The translations under genes and the position numbers were made by a program. Positions 7,071 to 17,063 of a DNA stretch of 32,576 nt are shown here, one piece after another. Location of the stretch: assembly GCA_017545045.1 (NCBI GenBank), contig JAFYDA010000019.1, forward strand, positions 1-32,576, given 5' to 3'. Under the pieces are notes generated by a model. The model was not told the origin of the DNA, did no database searches, and saw only the letters and a program-made list of their open reading frames with translations. Positions within the stretch are counted from its first letter, which is position 1, and every line of letters starts with the position of its first letter. This stretch comes from Prevotella sp. Lineage in GTDB: Bacteria; Bacteroidota; Bacteroidia; Bacteroidales; Bacteroidaceae.

Positions 7071-10000
7071 ATGAATTTTACAAAAATCTTAAAATCATTG
7101 TTTGGCGACAAATCTTCGCGTGACATGAAACTGATTCAGCCACTCGTTGAGAAAGCCAAATCGTTTACGCCGCAAGTGCAGGCTATGAGCAACGACGAGC
7201 TGCGTGCCCGTACCAAGGAGATACAGCAGCAGGTACAGCAGTCGGCCAAGGAGCAGAAAGAGAAAATTGCACAGTTGAAAACAACCATTGAGGACACACC
7301 TATCGATGAGCGCGAGGCTATTTTCAATCAGATAGACAAACTGGAGAAAGAAGCATTAGAGGTCTACGAAAAGGCACTCGACGAGGTGATGTTCGAGGTG
7401 TTTGCCATCGTCAAAGAGACGGCCCGCCGCTTTGCTGAGAACGAAGAAACAGTGGTCACCGCTACTGACTTCGACCGTGAGCTGGCTGGCGACCCGAAAA
7501 AGGACTTCATCACCATCGACGGTGACAAGGCCATCTATCATAACCACTGGACGGCCGGCGGCAACGACCTGAAGTGGGAAATGATCCACTACGACGTGCA
7601 GCTCTTTGGTGGTGCCGTGCTCCACCAGGGCAAGATTGCCGAGATGGCTACGGGTGAAGGTAAGACGCTGGTAGCCACCCTGCCCGTCTTCCTTAATGCG
7701 TTGACTGGCAACGGTGTTCACGTGGTAACAGTGAACGACTACCTGTCAAAACGTGACTCTGAATGGATGGGACCGCTATACATGTTCCATGGACTGAGCG
7801 TCGACTGTATTGACAAGCACCAGCCTAACAGCGAGGCCCGCCGCCGCGCCTACCAGGCCGATATTACATTCGGAACAAACAATGAGTTCGGCTTCGACTA
7901 CCTACGCGACAACATGGCCACATCACCACAGGACCTCGTGCAGCGCTCCCACAACTACGCCATCGTCGACGAGGTTGACTCCGTGTTGATTGACGACGCC
8001 CGTACACCTCTTATTATTAGTGGTCCTGTACCTAAGGGCGACGACCAGATGTTTGAGGAGTATCAGCCACTGGTCGAGAAACTCGTTGGTGTACAGCGCC
8101 AGTTGGCCACGCAGTACCTAGCTGAGGCTAAGCAGAAAATCGGCGAAGGCCAGCGTTTGGCTGAGGCGGGCAACAAGAAAGAGTCTGAAAAGCTTTTAGA
8201 GGAAGGTTTCCTGTCGCTCTATCGTTCCCATAAGGCCATGCCCAAAAACAAGCCACTCATCAAGTATCTCTCCGAAGAAGGCATTAAGGCTGGCATGCTG
8301 AAGACCGAGGAAATCTATATGGAGAACAACAACCGCCGTATGCCAGAGTGCGTGGAGCCGCTCTATTTCGTCGTTGACGAGAAGCTCAACTCCTGCGACC
8401 TCACCGACAAGGGCACCGCCTGGCTTGCCAAACAAGTGAACGACGCTGAGCTCTTCGTACTGCCCGACATTGCAGGACAATTGTCGGCCCTTGAAGGAGA
8501 CACTTCGCTGGGTGACCAAGAACGCGTAGACAAGAAAGACGAATTGATGGCTCACTACGCCGTGCAGTCGGAACGAGTCCATACATTACAGCAACTCCTG
8601 AAAGCCTACTGTATGTTCAATAAGGATGACGAATACGTCGTCATTGATGGTGAGGTGAAAATTGTCGATGAACAGACTGGCCGTATCATGGAGGGACGCC
8701 GTTGGAGCGACGGACTGCACCAGGCTGTCGAGGCAAAGGAGCACGTCAAGGTGGAGGCTGCCACACAGACCTTTGCCACCATCACCCTACAAAACTACTT
8801 CCGTATGTACCATAAGCTGGCCGGTATGACGGGTACGGCTTCTACCGAGGCTGGTGAGTTCTGGGATATCTATAAGCTCGACGTGGTGGAGATTCCCACC
8901 AACCGTCCCGTTATCCGTAACGACCAGGATGACCGCGTCTACAAGACCGCACGCGAGAAGTACAAGGCCGTCATCGAGGAGATTGTGGCCATGCGCAACG
9001 CCGGACGTCCCACGCTGATTGGTACCACCTCAGTCGAAATCTCCGAGTTGCTGAGCCGCATGCTCGACATGTACGTCAACCCTGAAACTGGCCGCCGCGA
9101 GGGAATACCCCATCAGGTGCTGAACGCCAAGCTGCACCAGAAGGAGGCCGACATCGTGGCCCTTGCCGGTCAGCAGGACTCACAGGGACGCGGCGCTGTG
9201 ACCATCGCCACCAACATGGCCGGTCGTGGTACCGATATCAAGCTGTCGCCTGAGGTGAAGGCCGCTGGCGGTCTAGCCATCATCGGTACGGAGCGTCACG
9301 AGAGCCGCCGCGTTGACCGCCAGTTGCGTGGTCGTGCCGGCCGTCAGGGTGACCCAGGTTCCTCCGTGTTCTACGTCTCACTCGAAGACAAACTCATGCG
9401 CCTCTTCGCCTCTGAGCGCATCGCCTCCGTCATGGACCGTCTCGGCTTCAAGGAGGGCGAGATGATTGAGTCGCCAATGATTTCGAAGAGCATTGAGCGC
9501 GCCCAGAAGAAGGTTGAGGAGAACAACTTCGGTATCCGTAAGCGCCTGATCGAGTACGATGATGTGATGAACAAGCAGCGTACCGTCATTTACGAGAAGC
9601 GTCGTCACGCCCTGATGGGTGAGCGTATCGGCATGGATATCTCGAACATCATCTGGGATCGCGTGGTCAACATTATTGAGAACAACGACTACGCCGGCTG
9701 CAAGGAAGAGTTTCTGCACATTCTGGCAATGGAGGTACCCTTCACTGAAGAGGAATTCGTTAACAAGCAGCGCGAGCAGTTAGAAGAAGAAGCTTTCCAA
9801 GCTGCCATCGGCAATTTCAGTCGCAAGACAGAGCGCATTCGCGAAGTGGCCCAGCCCATTATCAGCCAAGTATATGAAACGCAAGGCTCCATGTACGAGC
9901 GCATCATGGTACCGCTGACTGATGGTCGACGCATGTACAATATTCCCTGCAACTTGAAAGAAGCCTACGAGACAGAATCGAAGTCGGTTGTCAAAGAGTT

Positions 10001-10460
10001 TGAGAAGGCCATTCTACTCCATATCATCGATGATTCTTGGAAGGAAAACCTGCGTCAGCTCGACGAATTGAAGCACTCTGTACAGAATGCCAGCTATGAG
10101 CAGAAAGACCCGCTACTCATCTTTAAGTTAGAGAGCGCAAAAGTTTGGGACTCAATGATTAATGAGATGTATAATCGAATCACGAGCATCCTCACACGTG
10201 CCCAAATTCCAGAGGTTCAGCAGGTACAGGAAGCGGCTCCGGAGCGTCCTACGCAGCGTCAGCAGTACACAGAATCGAAGCAGAGTCTCGACGAGGAGCG
10301 CCTGACCGACGAGAACCAGCGTGCCGCTGCCCAGCACGACACTCGTGCACAGCAGCCACGCACACCGATTATGAAGGACAAGTTACCCGGGCGTAACGAT
10401 CCTTGTCCCTGTGGCTCAGGTAAAAAGTTCAAGAATTGTCACGGAAGAGGTATCGTATGA
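7071..10460 (+). CDS. secA: Preprotein translocase ATPase SecA
   Basis: The 1129-residue motor pushes unfolded preproteins through SecYEG at the inner membrane using ATP. The Walker A motif [14 protein letters not shown] lies at about 192-205, followed by [19 protein letters not shown], the DEVD Walker B ([18 protein letters not shown]) and the preprotein cross-linking region. The second motor domain has [26 protein letters not shown] and [16 protein letters not shown]. The C-terminal zinc motif [16 protein letters not shown] binds SecB or ribosomes. It is longer than the E. coli protein because of insertions (for example residues about 55-105 and 345-400) typical of Bacteroidetes SecA. The stop codon overlaps the ispE start. 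It is clearly an essential housekeeping gene and is complete. Confidence 0.99.
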   Translation: MNFTKILKSLFGDKSSRDMKLIQPLVEKAKSFTPQVQAMSNDELRARTKEIQQQVQQSAKEQKEKIAQLKTTIEDTPIDEREAIFNQIDKLEKEALEVYEKALDEVMFEVFAIVKETARRFAENEETVVTATDFDRELAGDPKKDFITIDGDKAIYHNHWTAGGNDLKWEMIHYDVQLFGGAVLHQGKIAEMATGEGKTLVATLPVFLNALTGNGVHVVTVNDYLSKRDSEWMGPLYMFHGLSVDCIDKHQPNSEARRRAYQADITFGTNNEFGFDYLRDNMATSPQDLVQRSHNYAIVDEVDSVLIDDARTPLIISGPVPKGDDQMFEEYQPLVEKLVGVQRQLATQYLAEAKQKIGEGQRLAEAGNKKESEKLLEEGFLSLYRSHKAMPKNKPLIKYLSEEGIKAGMLKTEEIYMENNNRRMPECVEPLYFVVDEKLNSCDLTDKGTAWLAKQVNDAELFVLPDIAGQLSALEGDTSLGDQERVDKKDELMAHYAVQSERVHTLQQLLKAYCMFNKDDEYVVIDGEVKIVDEQTGRIMEGRRWSDGLHQAVEAKEHVKVEAATQTFATITLQNYFRMYHKLAGMTGTASTEAGEFWDIYKLDVVEIPTNRPVIRNDQDDRVYKTAREKYKAVIEEIVAMRNAGRPTLIGTTSVEISELLSRMLDMYVNPETGRREGIPHQVLNAKLHQKEADIVALAGQQDSQGRGAVTIATNMAGRGTDIKLSPEVKAAGGLAIIGTERHESRRVDRQLRGRAGRQGDPGSSVFYVSLEDKLMRLFASERIASVMDRLGFKEGEMIESPMISKSIERAQKKVEENNFGIRKRLIEYDDVMNKQRTVIYEKRRHALMGERIGMDISNIIWDRVVNIIENNDYAGCKEEFLHILAMEVPFTEEEFVNKQREQLEEEAFQAAIGNFSRKTERIREVAQPIISQVYETQGSMYERIMVPLTDGRRMYNIPCNLKEAYETESKSVVKEFEKAILLHIIDDSWKENLRQLDELKHSVQNASYEQKDPLLIFKLESAKVWDSMINEMYNRITSILTRAQIPEVQQVQEAAPERPTQRQQYTESKQSLDEERLTDENQRAAAQHDTRAQQPRTPIMKDKLPGRNDPCPCGSGKKFKNCHGRGIV

Positions 10461-11287
10461 TTACATTTCCGATAGCAAAAATCAATCTCGGCCTCAACGT
10501 TGTTGAGCGTCGTCAAGACGGTTTCCACAACCTGGAAACCGTCTTTTATCCCGTTCAAATCAAAGACGCACTGGAGCTGAACATCATGAACCAGCACTTC
10601 CCTGCTAAAACTGACTGCGACATAAAAGTGTCGAACATCAATATTGAGGGAGACGAGCAGCGCAACCTTGTGGTTCGCGCCTACCAGTTGCTGAAGCAGG
10701 ACTTCCACCAAATGCCTCGCGTCCACGCCCATCTATACAAGGAGATACCTACACAAGCCGGCATGGGCGGTGGCTCAAGTGACTGTGCCTATGCTATCAT
10801 GCTTCTAAACGAGATGTTCACCTTAGGGCTTAGTGAAGAACAGATGATGGCGTACGCCACACGTTTGGGTGCCGACTGCGCATTCTTCATCCTTAGCCGC
10901 CCTGCCTACGCTGAGGGCATCGGTGAACGCCTACACCCCATCGAGTTGAATCTTAGCCGCTATTTTATTGCCATAGTACGTCCCGACATACCCGTCCCTA
11001 CTAAAGAGGCTTTTTCACTCATCAAGCCAGCCCATCCCGCTAAGTGCTGCCGCGACATTGTAATGCAGCCTGTGGAAACCTGGCGCAACGATCTGGTCAA
11101 CGACTTCGAACAAAGCGTATTTGCGCTACATCCCGAAATTGCCGCCATTAAGCAGCGCCTCTACGGTCTTGGTGCCATCTATGCCGCCATGTCGGGCAGC
11201 GGCAGTGCCGTTTTCGGATTGTTTACACAGGAAATAAAAATCAATGAATACTTTCCTGAAATGTTTACTTACTGCGGAAAACTATAA
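10457..11287 (+). CDS. ispE: 4-diphosphocytidyl-2-C-methyl-D-erythritol kinase
   Basis: The 276-residue GHMP kinase phosphorylates CDP-methylerythritol at the 2-hydroxyl, the fourth step of the MEP isoprenoid pathway. The N-terminal [11 protein letters not shown] carries the conserved Lys8 and Asn10 region. The ATP-binding glycine loop is [16 protein letters not shown] at about 99-114. LGADCAFFI and the C-terminal [13 protein letters not shown] complete the family pattern. ATG 10457 overlaps the secA TGA (ATGA), a standard coupling arrangement, and homologues begin at this residue. It is the last gene of the rightward operon; only 23 bp separate it from the convergent fusion gene, and no clear terminator is seen. 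Confidence 0.98.
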   Translation: MITFPIAKINLGLNVVERRQDGFHNLETVFYPVQIKDALELNIMNQHFPAKTDCDIKVSNINIEGDEQRNLVVRAYQLLKQDFHQMPRVHAHLYKEIPTQAGMGGGSSDCAYAIMLLNEMFTLGLSEEQMMAYATRLGADCAFFILSRPAYAEGIGERLHPIELNLSRYFIAIVRPDIPVPTKEAFSLIKPAHPAKCCRDIVMQPVETWRNDLVNDFEQSVFALHPEIAAIKQRLYGLGAIYAAMSGSGSAVFGLFTQEIKINEYFPEMFTYCGKL

Positions 11288-11310
11288 AATCATATTCATA
11301 ATATAGTCCA

Positions 11311-12783
11311 TTATCGCAGACGAAGAGCATCGCCCACATGGATGTCATCGTCGGGCTTCATGTGATTCATCTTATAAAGTGACTTCAGACGAATGCCGTA
11401 TTTCTGGGCAATAGAGTACATAGACTCACCGTGACGGACATAGTGCCGATGATCCTTATACTCCTTCGGAGCACGTTTCTGCTTTTTCTTGAGCCAGATG
11501 ATTTCACCCTCCGTCAGCTGGTCGCGGCGGTCGCGCTCGTTATATTTGGCTATCTTCTTATAAGAAATACCAATTTCATCACCGATAGAACGAAAAGTGT
11601 CGCCGCGACGAGCTTGAAGATAGTAGTTCTTATTGTATATCTTTATTGGGTGCAGCCATTGGCCGTTGATACGACGGTCTTTGGCGTGCTGTGTCATGAA
11701 CTTGTCGTAACTCTTTGCTTTATCGTATTCATAGAGTTTGTAAAGCTGGATAAGTTCAATGAGCTGATTAGCGTATTTGGGATTCGTAGCATAACCTGCG
11801 GCTTTCAGTCCCTTAGCCCATCCCTTATAATCCGTAATTTTCAGGGAGAAAAGACTGCGATAACGCTGACCCGTTGCCAGAAAACGGGAGTGGTCCTCAA
11901 AAGAGTCAAAAGCAGTGTCATAGGCCCGGAAACACTCATTGGCTGTATCATCGTCTTTGTAGACTGTACTACCTTTCCAACCATGACATTTGATACCGAA
12001 ATGGTTATTGGAGCGACGCGTCAGGTCGCTCTGCCCTGCCCCACTCTCAAAGATGCCTTGCGCCAGAGTGATGGAGGCGGGAACCTTCCAACGCAACATC
12101 TGTTCGATGGCAATATCCTTATACTGATCAATATACTGCTGGTATCGCTGATTCCACTTCATCTGGGCGGAAGCAGTGATACTCAACAGGAAGAAAAACA
12201 TGACAAACGACAACTTGGCCAGACGCTGACGAAGCTGGTCTGCCTCAGAATGACGGATAGCCATCTTTATTTCACATGTATTGTCAAAAGTCTGACTGAC
12301 AATGCGTGGTGACATTTCTTTCACAATACGCATTACATCATTCATCATGGGATAAGCAAATGAGTAAGTGACAGTCTCTTCCACCTGACGTATCTCCACT
12401 TCAGAATGCACAATGGCATCGGCAGCCGCTTCTCGATATGCCACGATGAGACCGCTGGTGCCAAGATTGACACCCCCATAATAACGGACAACTACGATGA
12501 GAGTGTCCGTCAGTTCACAAGAATTGATTTGTCCCAAGATAGGCTTGCCGGCTGTACTGGAGGGTTCGCCGTCATCATTAGCCCTGAATTCTACGCGGTC
12601 GGCCCCTAGCATATAGGCGTAACAGACATGACGGGCATCGTAGTACTTCTTGCGATAGCCGTCCAGCAATCTCTTCACCTCATCGACAGTCTCAACATGG
12701 TGGGCAAAGGCGAGGAATTTACTCCGTTTCTCAGAATAGAATCCTTCACCACCAGTTTTGATGGTCTGGTACTCGTCTGTCAT
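11311..12783 (-). CDS. Fusion of YigZ/IMPACT protein and LysM glucosaminidase
   Basis: One 490-residue frame holds two normally separate proteins. Residues 1-185 are a YigZ/IMPACT domain (SKFLAFAHHV, YYDARHVCYAYMLG, FRANDDGEPSSTAGKPILGQ, VVVRYYGGVNLGTSGLI), a cytoplasmic family linked to translation control and of uncertain bacterial role. Residues 185-207 form an export segment with arginines and lysine before a hydrophobic core and an ASAQ end. Residues 210-350 are a peptidoglycan N-acetylglucosaminidase domain (ITLAQGIFESGAGQS, probable catalytic Glu246). Two LysM wall-binding repeats follow (about 386-432 and 446-489). Either the YigZ domain stays inside with the hydrolase outside the membrane, or the hydrolase also starts internally (ATG 12201 or TTG 12213). 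It is the last gene of the pfp operon, 31 bp after DUF1015. A lost stop codon or a sequencing error are alternatives. Confidence 0.88.
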   Translation of the reverse strand: MTDEYQTIKTGGEGFYSEKRSKFLAFAHHVETVDEVKRLLDGYRKKYYDARHVCYAYMLGADRVEFRANDDGEPSSTAGKPILGQINSCELTDTLIVVVRYYGGVNLGTSGLIVAYREAAADAIVHSEVEIRQVEETVTYSFAYPMMNDVMRIVKEMSPRIVSQTFDNTCEIKMAIRHSEADQLRQRLAKLSFVMFFFLLSITASAQMKWNQRYQQYIDQYKDIAIEQMLRWKVPASITLAQGIFESGAGQSDLTRRSNNHFGIKCHGWKGSTVYKDDDTANECFRAYDTAFDSFEDHSRFLATGQRYRSLFSLKITDYKGWAKGLKAAGYATNPKYANQLIELIQLYKLYEYDKAKSYDKFMTQHAKDRRINGQWLHPIKIYNKNYYLQARRGDTFRSIGDEIGISYKKIAKYNERDRRDQLTEGEIIWLKKKQKRAPKEYKDHRHYVRHGESMYSIAQKYGIRLKSLYKMNHMKPDDDIHVGDALRLR

Positions 12784-12814
12784 TTATATCGATAAAAACA
12801 GAAGAACTTTTCAT

Positions 12815-14062
12815 TCAACTCAGTTTGTGTATGACTAGTCCAGAGCGGAGTTTGGGTTCAAACCACGTGGCTTTCGGCGGCATAATCTTGCCGCTGTCAG
12901 CTATATCCATAATCTGCTGCATCGACACAGGATAAAGAGCCAACGCAGTACGCATCTCGCCTGAATCAACACGGCGTTTCAACTCACCAAGTCCGCGAAG
13001 GCCGCCTACAAAATCGATTCGTTGTGAAGAGCGCAAGTCACCAATATTAAGTATCTCATCAAGAATCAGACGACTGGAGATGTCAACATCGAGGACACCT
13101 ATAGGATCGTTGTTGTCATAGGTTCCTTCCTTGGCTTTGAGGCTATACCAATGTTGATCAAGATACAAAGAAAACTCATGCAAGCACTGAGGTTTATAGA
13201 TGTCTATACCCTTGTCTTCTATAATAAAGTTTTTACTCAGTTTATCTATGAATTGCTCTGATGTCAAACCGTTCAGATCCTTTACAACGCGATTGTAGTC
13301 AAGAATGGTAAGCTGCGATGCCTGGAAGCAGACGGCCATGAAATAGTTGTACTCCTCTGTGCCGTTATGGTTGGGATTCTGTTTCTGCTTCTCAGCTCCC
13401 ACAAGGGCAGCAGCAGCACTGCGGTGATGACCATCAGCGATATAGAGGCTTGGCATCTTTGCGAATTCCTCGGTGATGACGTTCATATCAGCCTCATCGT
13501 TAATCACCCAGAACTGATGACGGAAGCCATCGACAGGAGCTATGAAGTCATACTCAGGCTCTGTGGCTGCATAGCGCATAATAAGCCCGTCAAGAACATT
13601 ATTATCTGGATAGGCAAAGAACACTGGCTCAATATTTGCATTGTTAACACGAACGTGCTTCATACGATCTTCTTCCTTGTCACGGCGCGTCAATTCATGC
13701 TTCTTGATATTACCCTTCATGTAGTCATCAACGTAGGCACCCACCACCAGTCCATACTGAGTTTTGCCGTTCATGGTTTGCGCATAAATATAATAATGTT
13801 CACTTGTATCTTGAACAAGCCAGCCCTTATCCTGGAACTTCTGGAAATTCTCAGCAGCCTTTTCATAGACACGCGGATCATACTCGCTAGTTCCTTCCGG
13901 AAAATCTATTTCTGGTTTGATAATGTGATAAAGACTCTTTTCGTTGTCGCCAGCTTCAGCGCGGGCTTCCTCACTGTCGAGCACGTCATAAGGACGACTC
14001 TCGACTTGTTCCACCAGTTCCTTAGGTGGGCGTATTCCTTTGAATGGTTTTACAATGGCCAT
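12815..14062 (-). CDS. DUF1015 family protein
   Basis: The 415-residue cytoplasmic protein starts MAIVKPFKGIRPPKELVEQV, as members of DUF1015 do. Further family blocks are SRPYDVLDSEEAR, YHIIKPEIDFPEGTSEYDP and the central ADGHHRSAAAA at about 209-219. The last resembles the DGHHR motif of ParB/sulfiredoxin-fold kinases such as archaeal SerK, so a phosphotransfer activity is possible but unproven. ATG 14062 was chosen over an upstream in-frame ATG at 14107, because that start would overlap the GH25 gene and add 15 residues not seen in the family. It lies 22 bp after the GH25 gene and 31 bp before the YigZ fusion, so it is in the same operon. Confidence 0.9.
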   Translation of the reverse strand: MAIVKPFKGIRPPKELVEQVESRPYDVLDSEEARAEAGDNEKSLYHIIKPEIDFPEGTSEYDPRVYEKAAENFQKFQDKGWLVQDTSEHYYIYAQTMNGKTQYGLVVGAYVDDYMKGNIKKHELTRRDKEEDRMKHVRVNNANIEPVFFAYPDNNVLDGLIMRYAATEPEYDFIAPVDGFRHQFWVINDEADMNVITEEFAKMPSLYIADGHHRSAAAALVGAEKQKQNPNHNGTEEYNYFMAVCFQASQLTILDYNRVVKDLNGLTSEQFIDKLSKNFIIEDKGIDIYKPQCLHEFSLYLDQHWYSLKAKEGTYDNNDPIGVLDVDISSRLILDEILNIGDLRSSQRIDFVGGLRGLGELKRRVDSGEMRTALALYPVSMQQIMDIADSGKIMPPKATWFEPKLRSGLVIHKLS

Positions 14063-14084
14063 AATAAAAATGTTGAATGTGTTT

Positions 14085-14978
14085 CTATTGATAAGCTCTC
14101 TCGCCAATGGTTTCCAGAGAGCCGATAGTCATTTGACGCAGGTCATAATAGGAACCATTATAAATATTGAAGTCTACATGTCCCTTAATGCCAGGCAGCT
14201 TGCCTACGTCTGTATGCTGCCAGAATTTCCAGCGTCCTTTATACTCTACACTGTCCACATAATAATGGGCAATCCAGTAAGGATACTGATCAAAGATCGA
14301 GTCATTCAGGTAACGTAACTTAAATTTATAATATGTATAAATGATAGGCTTTACCTGATAATGCTTCTCTACAATGTCAAGCCATGTCAACACAGAGGCT
14401 TTGAACTGCTCGTTCGTCTGCTCTTGGGGCTTATGTTCCACGTCAAGCACAGGCGGTAGATCGCCATTTTCCAGCTTCACTTGACTGAGAAAAAACTGTG
14501 CCTGACGTTCTGCAGGTGAGTGTACGCTATAAAAGTGGTATGCACCACGCGTAAAGCCATATTCGCGAGCCTGATGGAAATTTTCACGGAAATTCTCATC
14601 TGTTTGAGTAGATCCTTCTGTAGCCTTGATCATGACAAAACGGACGGGGAACTTGTCTATCATTCCCTTGTCTTTCAGTTCCTCCCAGTCAATATGTCCT
14701 TGATGGTGAGAAATATCAATACCGTGGATTTCGTAGCCTTCAGGATAACTAATGTCACCATAGAGCGCACGCCAACGGAAACCAAAAGGACTGACGAAGA
14801 AATAATAAAAGAACCACACGTAGCCCGCCACAACGGCCAATCCGCCTATCCACCAGCCCCACGACGGAACCCGTTGCAACAGACGAATAACAACGTTCGG
14901 ACGCTTGTGGGGAACAGGCCCACGGCGTCCGGACGTTGTGTTTATGCCTTTACGGCGTACTACCCTTCTTTTCGACAT
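14085..14978 (-). CDS. Membrane-anchored GH25 lysozyme-like hydrolase
   Basis: The 297-residue protein has a basic cytoplasmic N-terminus (MSKRRVVRRK) and one membrane segment at about 42-62 (WWIGGLAVVAGYVWFFYYFF). An extracytoplasmic GH25 domain covers about 84-290. The GH25 signature is present: GIDISHHQGHIDW with Asp88, VMIKATEGSTQTDENF, and PPVLDVE with Asp179 and Glu181. The enzyme should cut the beta-1,4 bond between N-acetylmuramic acid and N-acetylglucosamine in peptidoglycan. It lies 3 bp after pfp and 22 bp before DUF1015. The same operon ends in a glucosaminidase, so two glycan-cleaving activities are transcribed together with a glycolytic enzyme. Confidence 0.93.
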   Translation of the reverse strand: MSKRRVVRRKGINTTSGRRGPVPHKRPNVVIRLLQRVPSWGWWIGGLAVVAGYVWFFYYFFVSPFGFRWRALYGDISYPEGYEIHGIDISHHQGHIDWEELKDKGMIDKFPVRFVMIKATEGSTQTDENFRENFHQAREYGFTRGAYHFYSVHSPAERQAQFFLSQVKLENGDLPPVLDVEHKPQEQTNEQFKASVLTWLDIVEKHYQVKPIIYTYYKFKLRYLNDSIFDQYPYWIAHYYVDSVEYKGRWKFWQHTDVGKLPGIKGHVDFNIYNGSYYDLRQMTIGSLETIGERAYQ

Positions 14979-14981
14979 GCT

Positions 14982-16619
14982 TTATCTAGCCTGTTCCAGT
15001 GCCAGCGTTATTGTCGGCTGATCACAGACTTCTGTGGGTCCCCAGTACTGGATAGGTCCAGGATAGACATAGGCCGTCTTACGTGCCCACTCCTCGCGGT
15101 GAGCTGCAAACTCCTTGAACGGAGCACCATCGAGTTCGACAAGAGCCTTGCGGATGACAGGTTTCATCTCGCCTGCACGCTTCTCCATATTCATCATCAT
15201 GGTAATAGGTACACCACCGGCAATCCACTGGTCGGCAGGAGCGGTCGTATTCTTCACAATAGCCATATATCCAGTCTTGCCGTTGGCTATCAGCTGTGCG
15301 GCAGAAGTTCCGAGAGCATAGCAATAGTCGGCATCGAAGTTTGAAGGTGCTGCGCAACGACCCTCATAGCCAAAGAAGTGGTGCTGTGTGCCAAACTTGC
15401 CGACATACTTACCTTCCTTCTTCATCTTCTCAAGTTTCTGGGCAACCATCGTAGAAAGTAACTTTTCTGTCTCAATGAGTGATACCTGTACATTTCCGTG
15501 GGGGTCACGATCGAGAGCGAGCTGACGGGCCACACCTACGGGCAGGCTATTGAACACGGCGAGGTTCTCGGCTGTCAGATGCGCTTTGGCGAAGTCCACC
15601 TGCTCATCGCGACTAATTTCCTTGGCTTCAGGCATAGCTAGCACATCATTGAGCTGGGCAATGAGTTTCTTTATAGCGGGGATGAACTCAATCACACCTT
15701 CAGGAATAATTACCGTACCGAAGTTGTTGCCGTCGGCAGCACGAACTGCTACTGCATTAGCAATATATTCAACAATGTCATCAAGGCTCATGCTCTTTGC
15801 CTCTACTTCCTCTGAAACAAGGCAAATGTTCGGCTGTGTCTGCAGAGCGCACTCAAGAGCGATGTGAGAAGCCGAGCGACCCATCACCTTGATGAAGTGC
15901 CAGTACTTGCGTGCAGAATTGCAGTCACGCTCAATGTTACCAATGAGTTCCGAATAAGTCTTGCAGGCTGTATCGAAACCAAAAGATGTCTCTATCTGTG
16001 AATTCTTCAGGTCGCCATCGATAGTCTTGGGACAACCGATGACCTGCACACCGTAGTTCTTGGCTGCATAGTACTCAGCAAGTACACAAGCATTGGTGTT
16101 AGAGTCGTCGCCACCGATGATGACAATAGCCTTGATGTCCAGTTCGCGAATAATCTCCAAACCCTTTTCAAACTGGTCAACTTTCTCCAGCTTGGTTCTA
16201 CCAGAACCAATCATGTCGAAGCCACCGGTATTACGGTACTCGTCAATAATCTCCTTTGTCAACTCCATATAATTATGGTCAACCAGTCCACCAGGACCAA
16301 GGATGAAACCAAAGAGACGATTCTCTGGATTCAACTTTTTGATTTGATCGAAAAGACCTGTGATGACGTTGTGTCCACCAGGAGCCTGACCACCACTAAG
16401 GATGATACCCACGTTCATCTTGGTAGTGTTAGCTTCCGTAGCAGGTACGAACTCCACGATAGGCATACCATAAGTGTTGGGGAACAATTTCTTGATTTCT
16501 TCCTGATCGGCGACACTCTGTGTAGGTGAACCTTCCTTGATTTTCACAGCACCCTGAAGTGCCTTAGGCAACTTAGGCTGATAAGCGGCTCTTGCCATCT
16601 GCAATGCACTTTTTTCCAT
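14982..16619 (-). CDS. pfp: Diphosphate-dependent 6-phosphofructokinase
   Basis: The 545-residue enzyme reversibly phosphorylates fructose 6-phosphate with pyrophosphate in glycolysis and gluconeogenesis. Motifs are [16 protein letters not shown] at 71-86, GGDDSNTNA at 169-177 (the second Asp in GGDD marks PPi rather than ATP use), PKTIDGDL at 197-204, and [15 protein letters not shown]. The length fits the long, plant-beta-like clade found in Bacteroidetes. ATG 16619 ([13 protein letters not shown]) was chosen because the 15 residues before it are not family-like and because a good -7 box lies at 16662-16669. It is the first gene of the leftward operon with GH25, DUF1015 and the YigZ fusion. 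Confidence 0.97.
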   Translation of the reverse strand: MEKSALQMARAAYQPKLPKALQGAVKIKEGSPTQSVADQEEIKKLFPNTYGMPIVEFVPATEANTTKMNVGIILSGGQAPGGHNVITGLFDQIKKLNPENRLFGFILGPGGLVDHNYMELTKEIIDEYRNTGGFDMIGSGRTKLEKVDQFEKGLEIIRELDIKAIVIIGGDDSNTNACVLAEYYAAKNYGVQVIGCPKTIDGDLKNSQIETSFGFDTACKTYSELIGNIERDCNSARKYWHFIKVMGRSASHIALECALQTQPNICLVSEEVEAKSMSLDDIVEYIANAVAVRAADGNNFGTVIIPEGVIEFIPAIKKLIAQLNDVLAMPEAKEISRDEQVDFAKAHLTAENLAVFNSLPVGVARQLALDRDPHGNVQVSLIETEKLLSTMVAQKLEKMKKEGKYVGKFGTQHHFFGYEGRCAAPSNFDADYCYALGTSAAQLIANGKTGYMAIVKNTTAPADQWIAGGVPITMMMNMEKRAGEMKPVIRKALVELDGAPFKEFAAHREEWARKTAYVYPGPIQYWGPTEVCDQPTITLALEQAR

Positions 16620-16661
16620 AATTGTGTTTAAGTATTTAAATGAATAATGATTTTCAATGTG

Positions 16662-16669
16662 CAAAAATA
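16662..16669 (-). promoter_or_regulatory. -7 box of the pfp operon promoter
   Basis: On the minus strand TATTTTTG fits TAnnTTTG. The predicted start of transcription near 16655 gives a leader of about 36 nt before the pfp ATG. No strong -33 element is seen. Confidence 0.7.
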
Positions 16670-16731
16670 CGCATTTTCAACGAGAAACGGAAAGAAAAAA
16701 ATGCTTTTTATATTTTTTTTGATGAAACTCC

Positions 16732-16762
16732 TTGCTAATTTGGAGATAATTTGCTATCTTTG
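16732..16762 (+). promoter_or_regulatory. Promoter of the 16792-22402 operon
   Basis: TTG at 16732-16734 is followed after 20 bp by TATCTTTG at 16755-16762, the Bacteroidetes -33/-7 form. It faces away from the pfp promoter. The ATG at 16792 lies about 23 nt after the expected transcription start. Confidence 0.8.
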
Positions 16763-16791
16763 CTAACTGGAAATTACAAACGAGAACGATT

Positions 16792-17061
16792 ATGGCTAAC
16801 AAAAGAACACTTAAACATGCTATCAACCTCATTTGTGAGGAGTTGTTTGCAGAAGCAGTGGCAGCTTCACTCTATGGCAACGATCCGAATCGGGATAATG
16901 CAGATGCCCTGTTGCAGAGCATTATCCGTTTGCAATCCGACTATATCAGCCGCATCTCGCACGTAGAGCCTGGCATAATGCCAAAGAAGTATTTTAAGAT
17001 ACTACGTATTAGCTTCACAAAGGAAGCCGATGAAATCATTGACCAAATCAACAACCTCTAA
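16792..17061 (+). CDS. Small conserved-looking protein of unknown function
   Basis: The 89-residue protein begins MANKRTLKHAINLICEELFA and is probably all helical, with amphipathic stretches (LKHAINLICEELFAEAVAAS, NADALLQSIIRLQSDYISRI). The C-terminal helix ends FTKEADEIIDQINNL. There is no signal peptide, membrane segment or metal motif. It is not recognised as a named family. It sits 2 bp before the acyltransferase gene and directly behind a strong promoter, so it is very likely expressed as first gene of the operon. Confidence 0.8.
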   Translation: MANKRTLKHAINLICEELFAEAVAASLYGNDPNRDNADALLQSIIRLQSDYISRISHVEPGIMPKKYFKILRISFTKEADEIIDQINNL

Positions 17062-17063
17062 CT

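Noticed and set aside
11431..12312. 293-residue plus-strand frame opposite the YigZ-glucosaminidase gene
   Set aside because: It is antisense to a clearly coding gene with strong motifs and shows no family pattern.
13367..14128. 253-residue plus-strand frame opposite DUF1015
   Set aside because: Antisense shadow of a recognised gene, with no start signals.
14520..15344. 274-residue plus-strand frame opposite GH25 and pfp
   Set aside because: It spans two well-supported minus-strand genes; composition is that of an antisense shadow.
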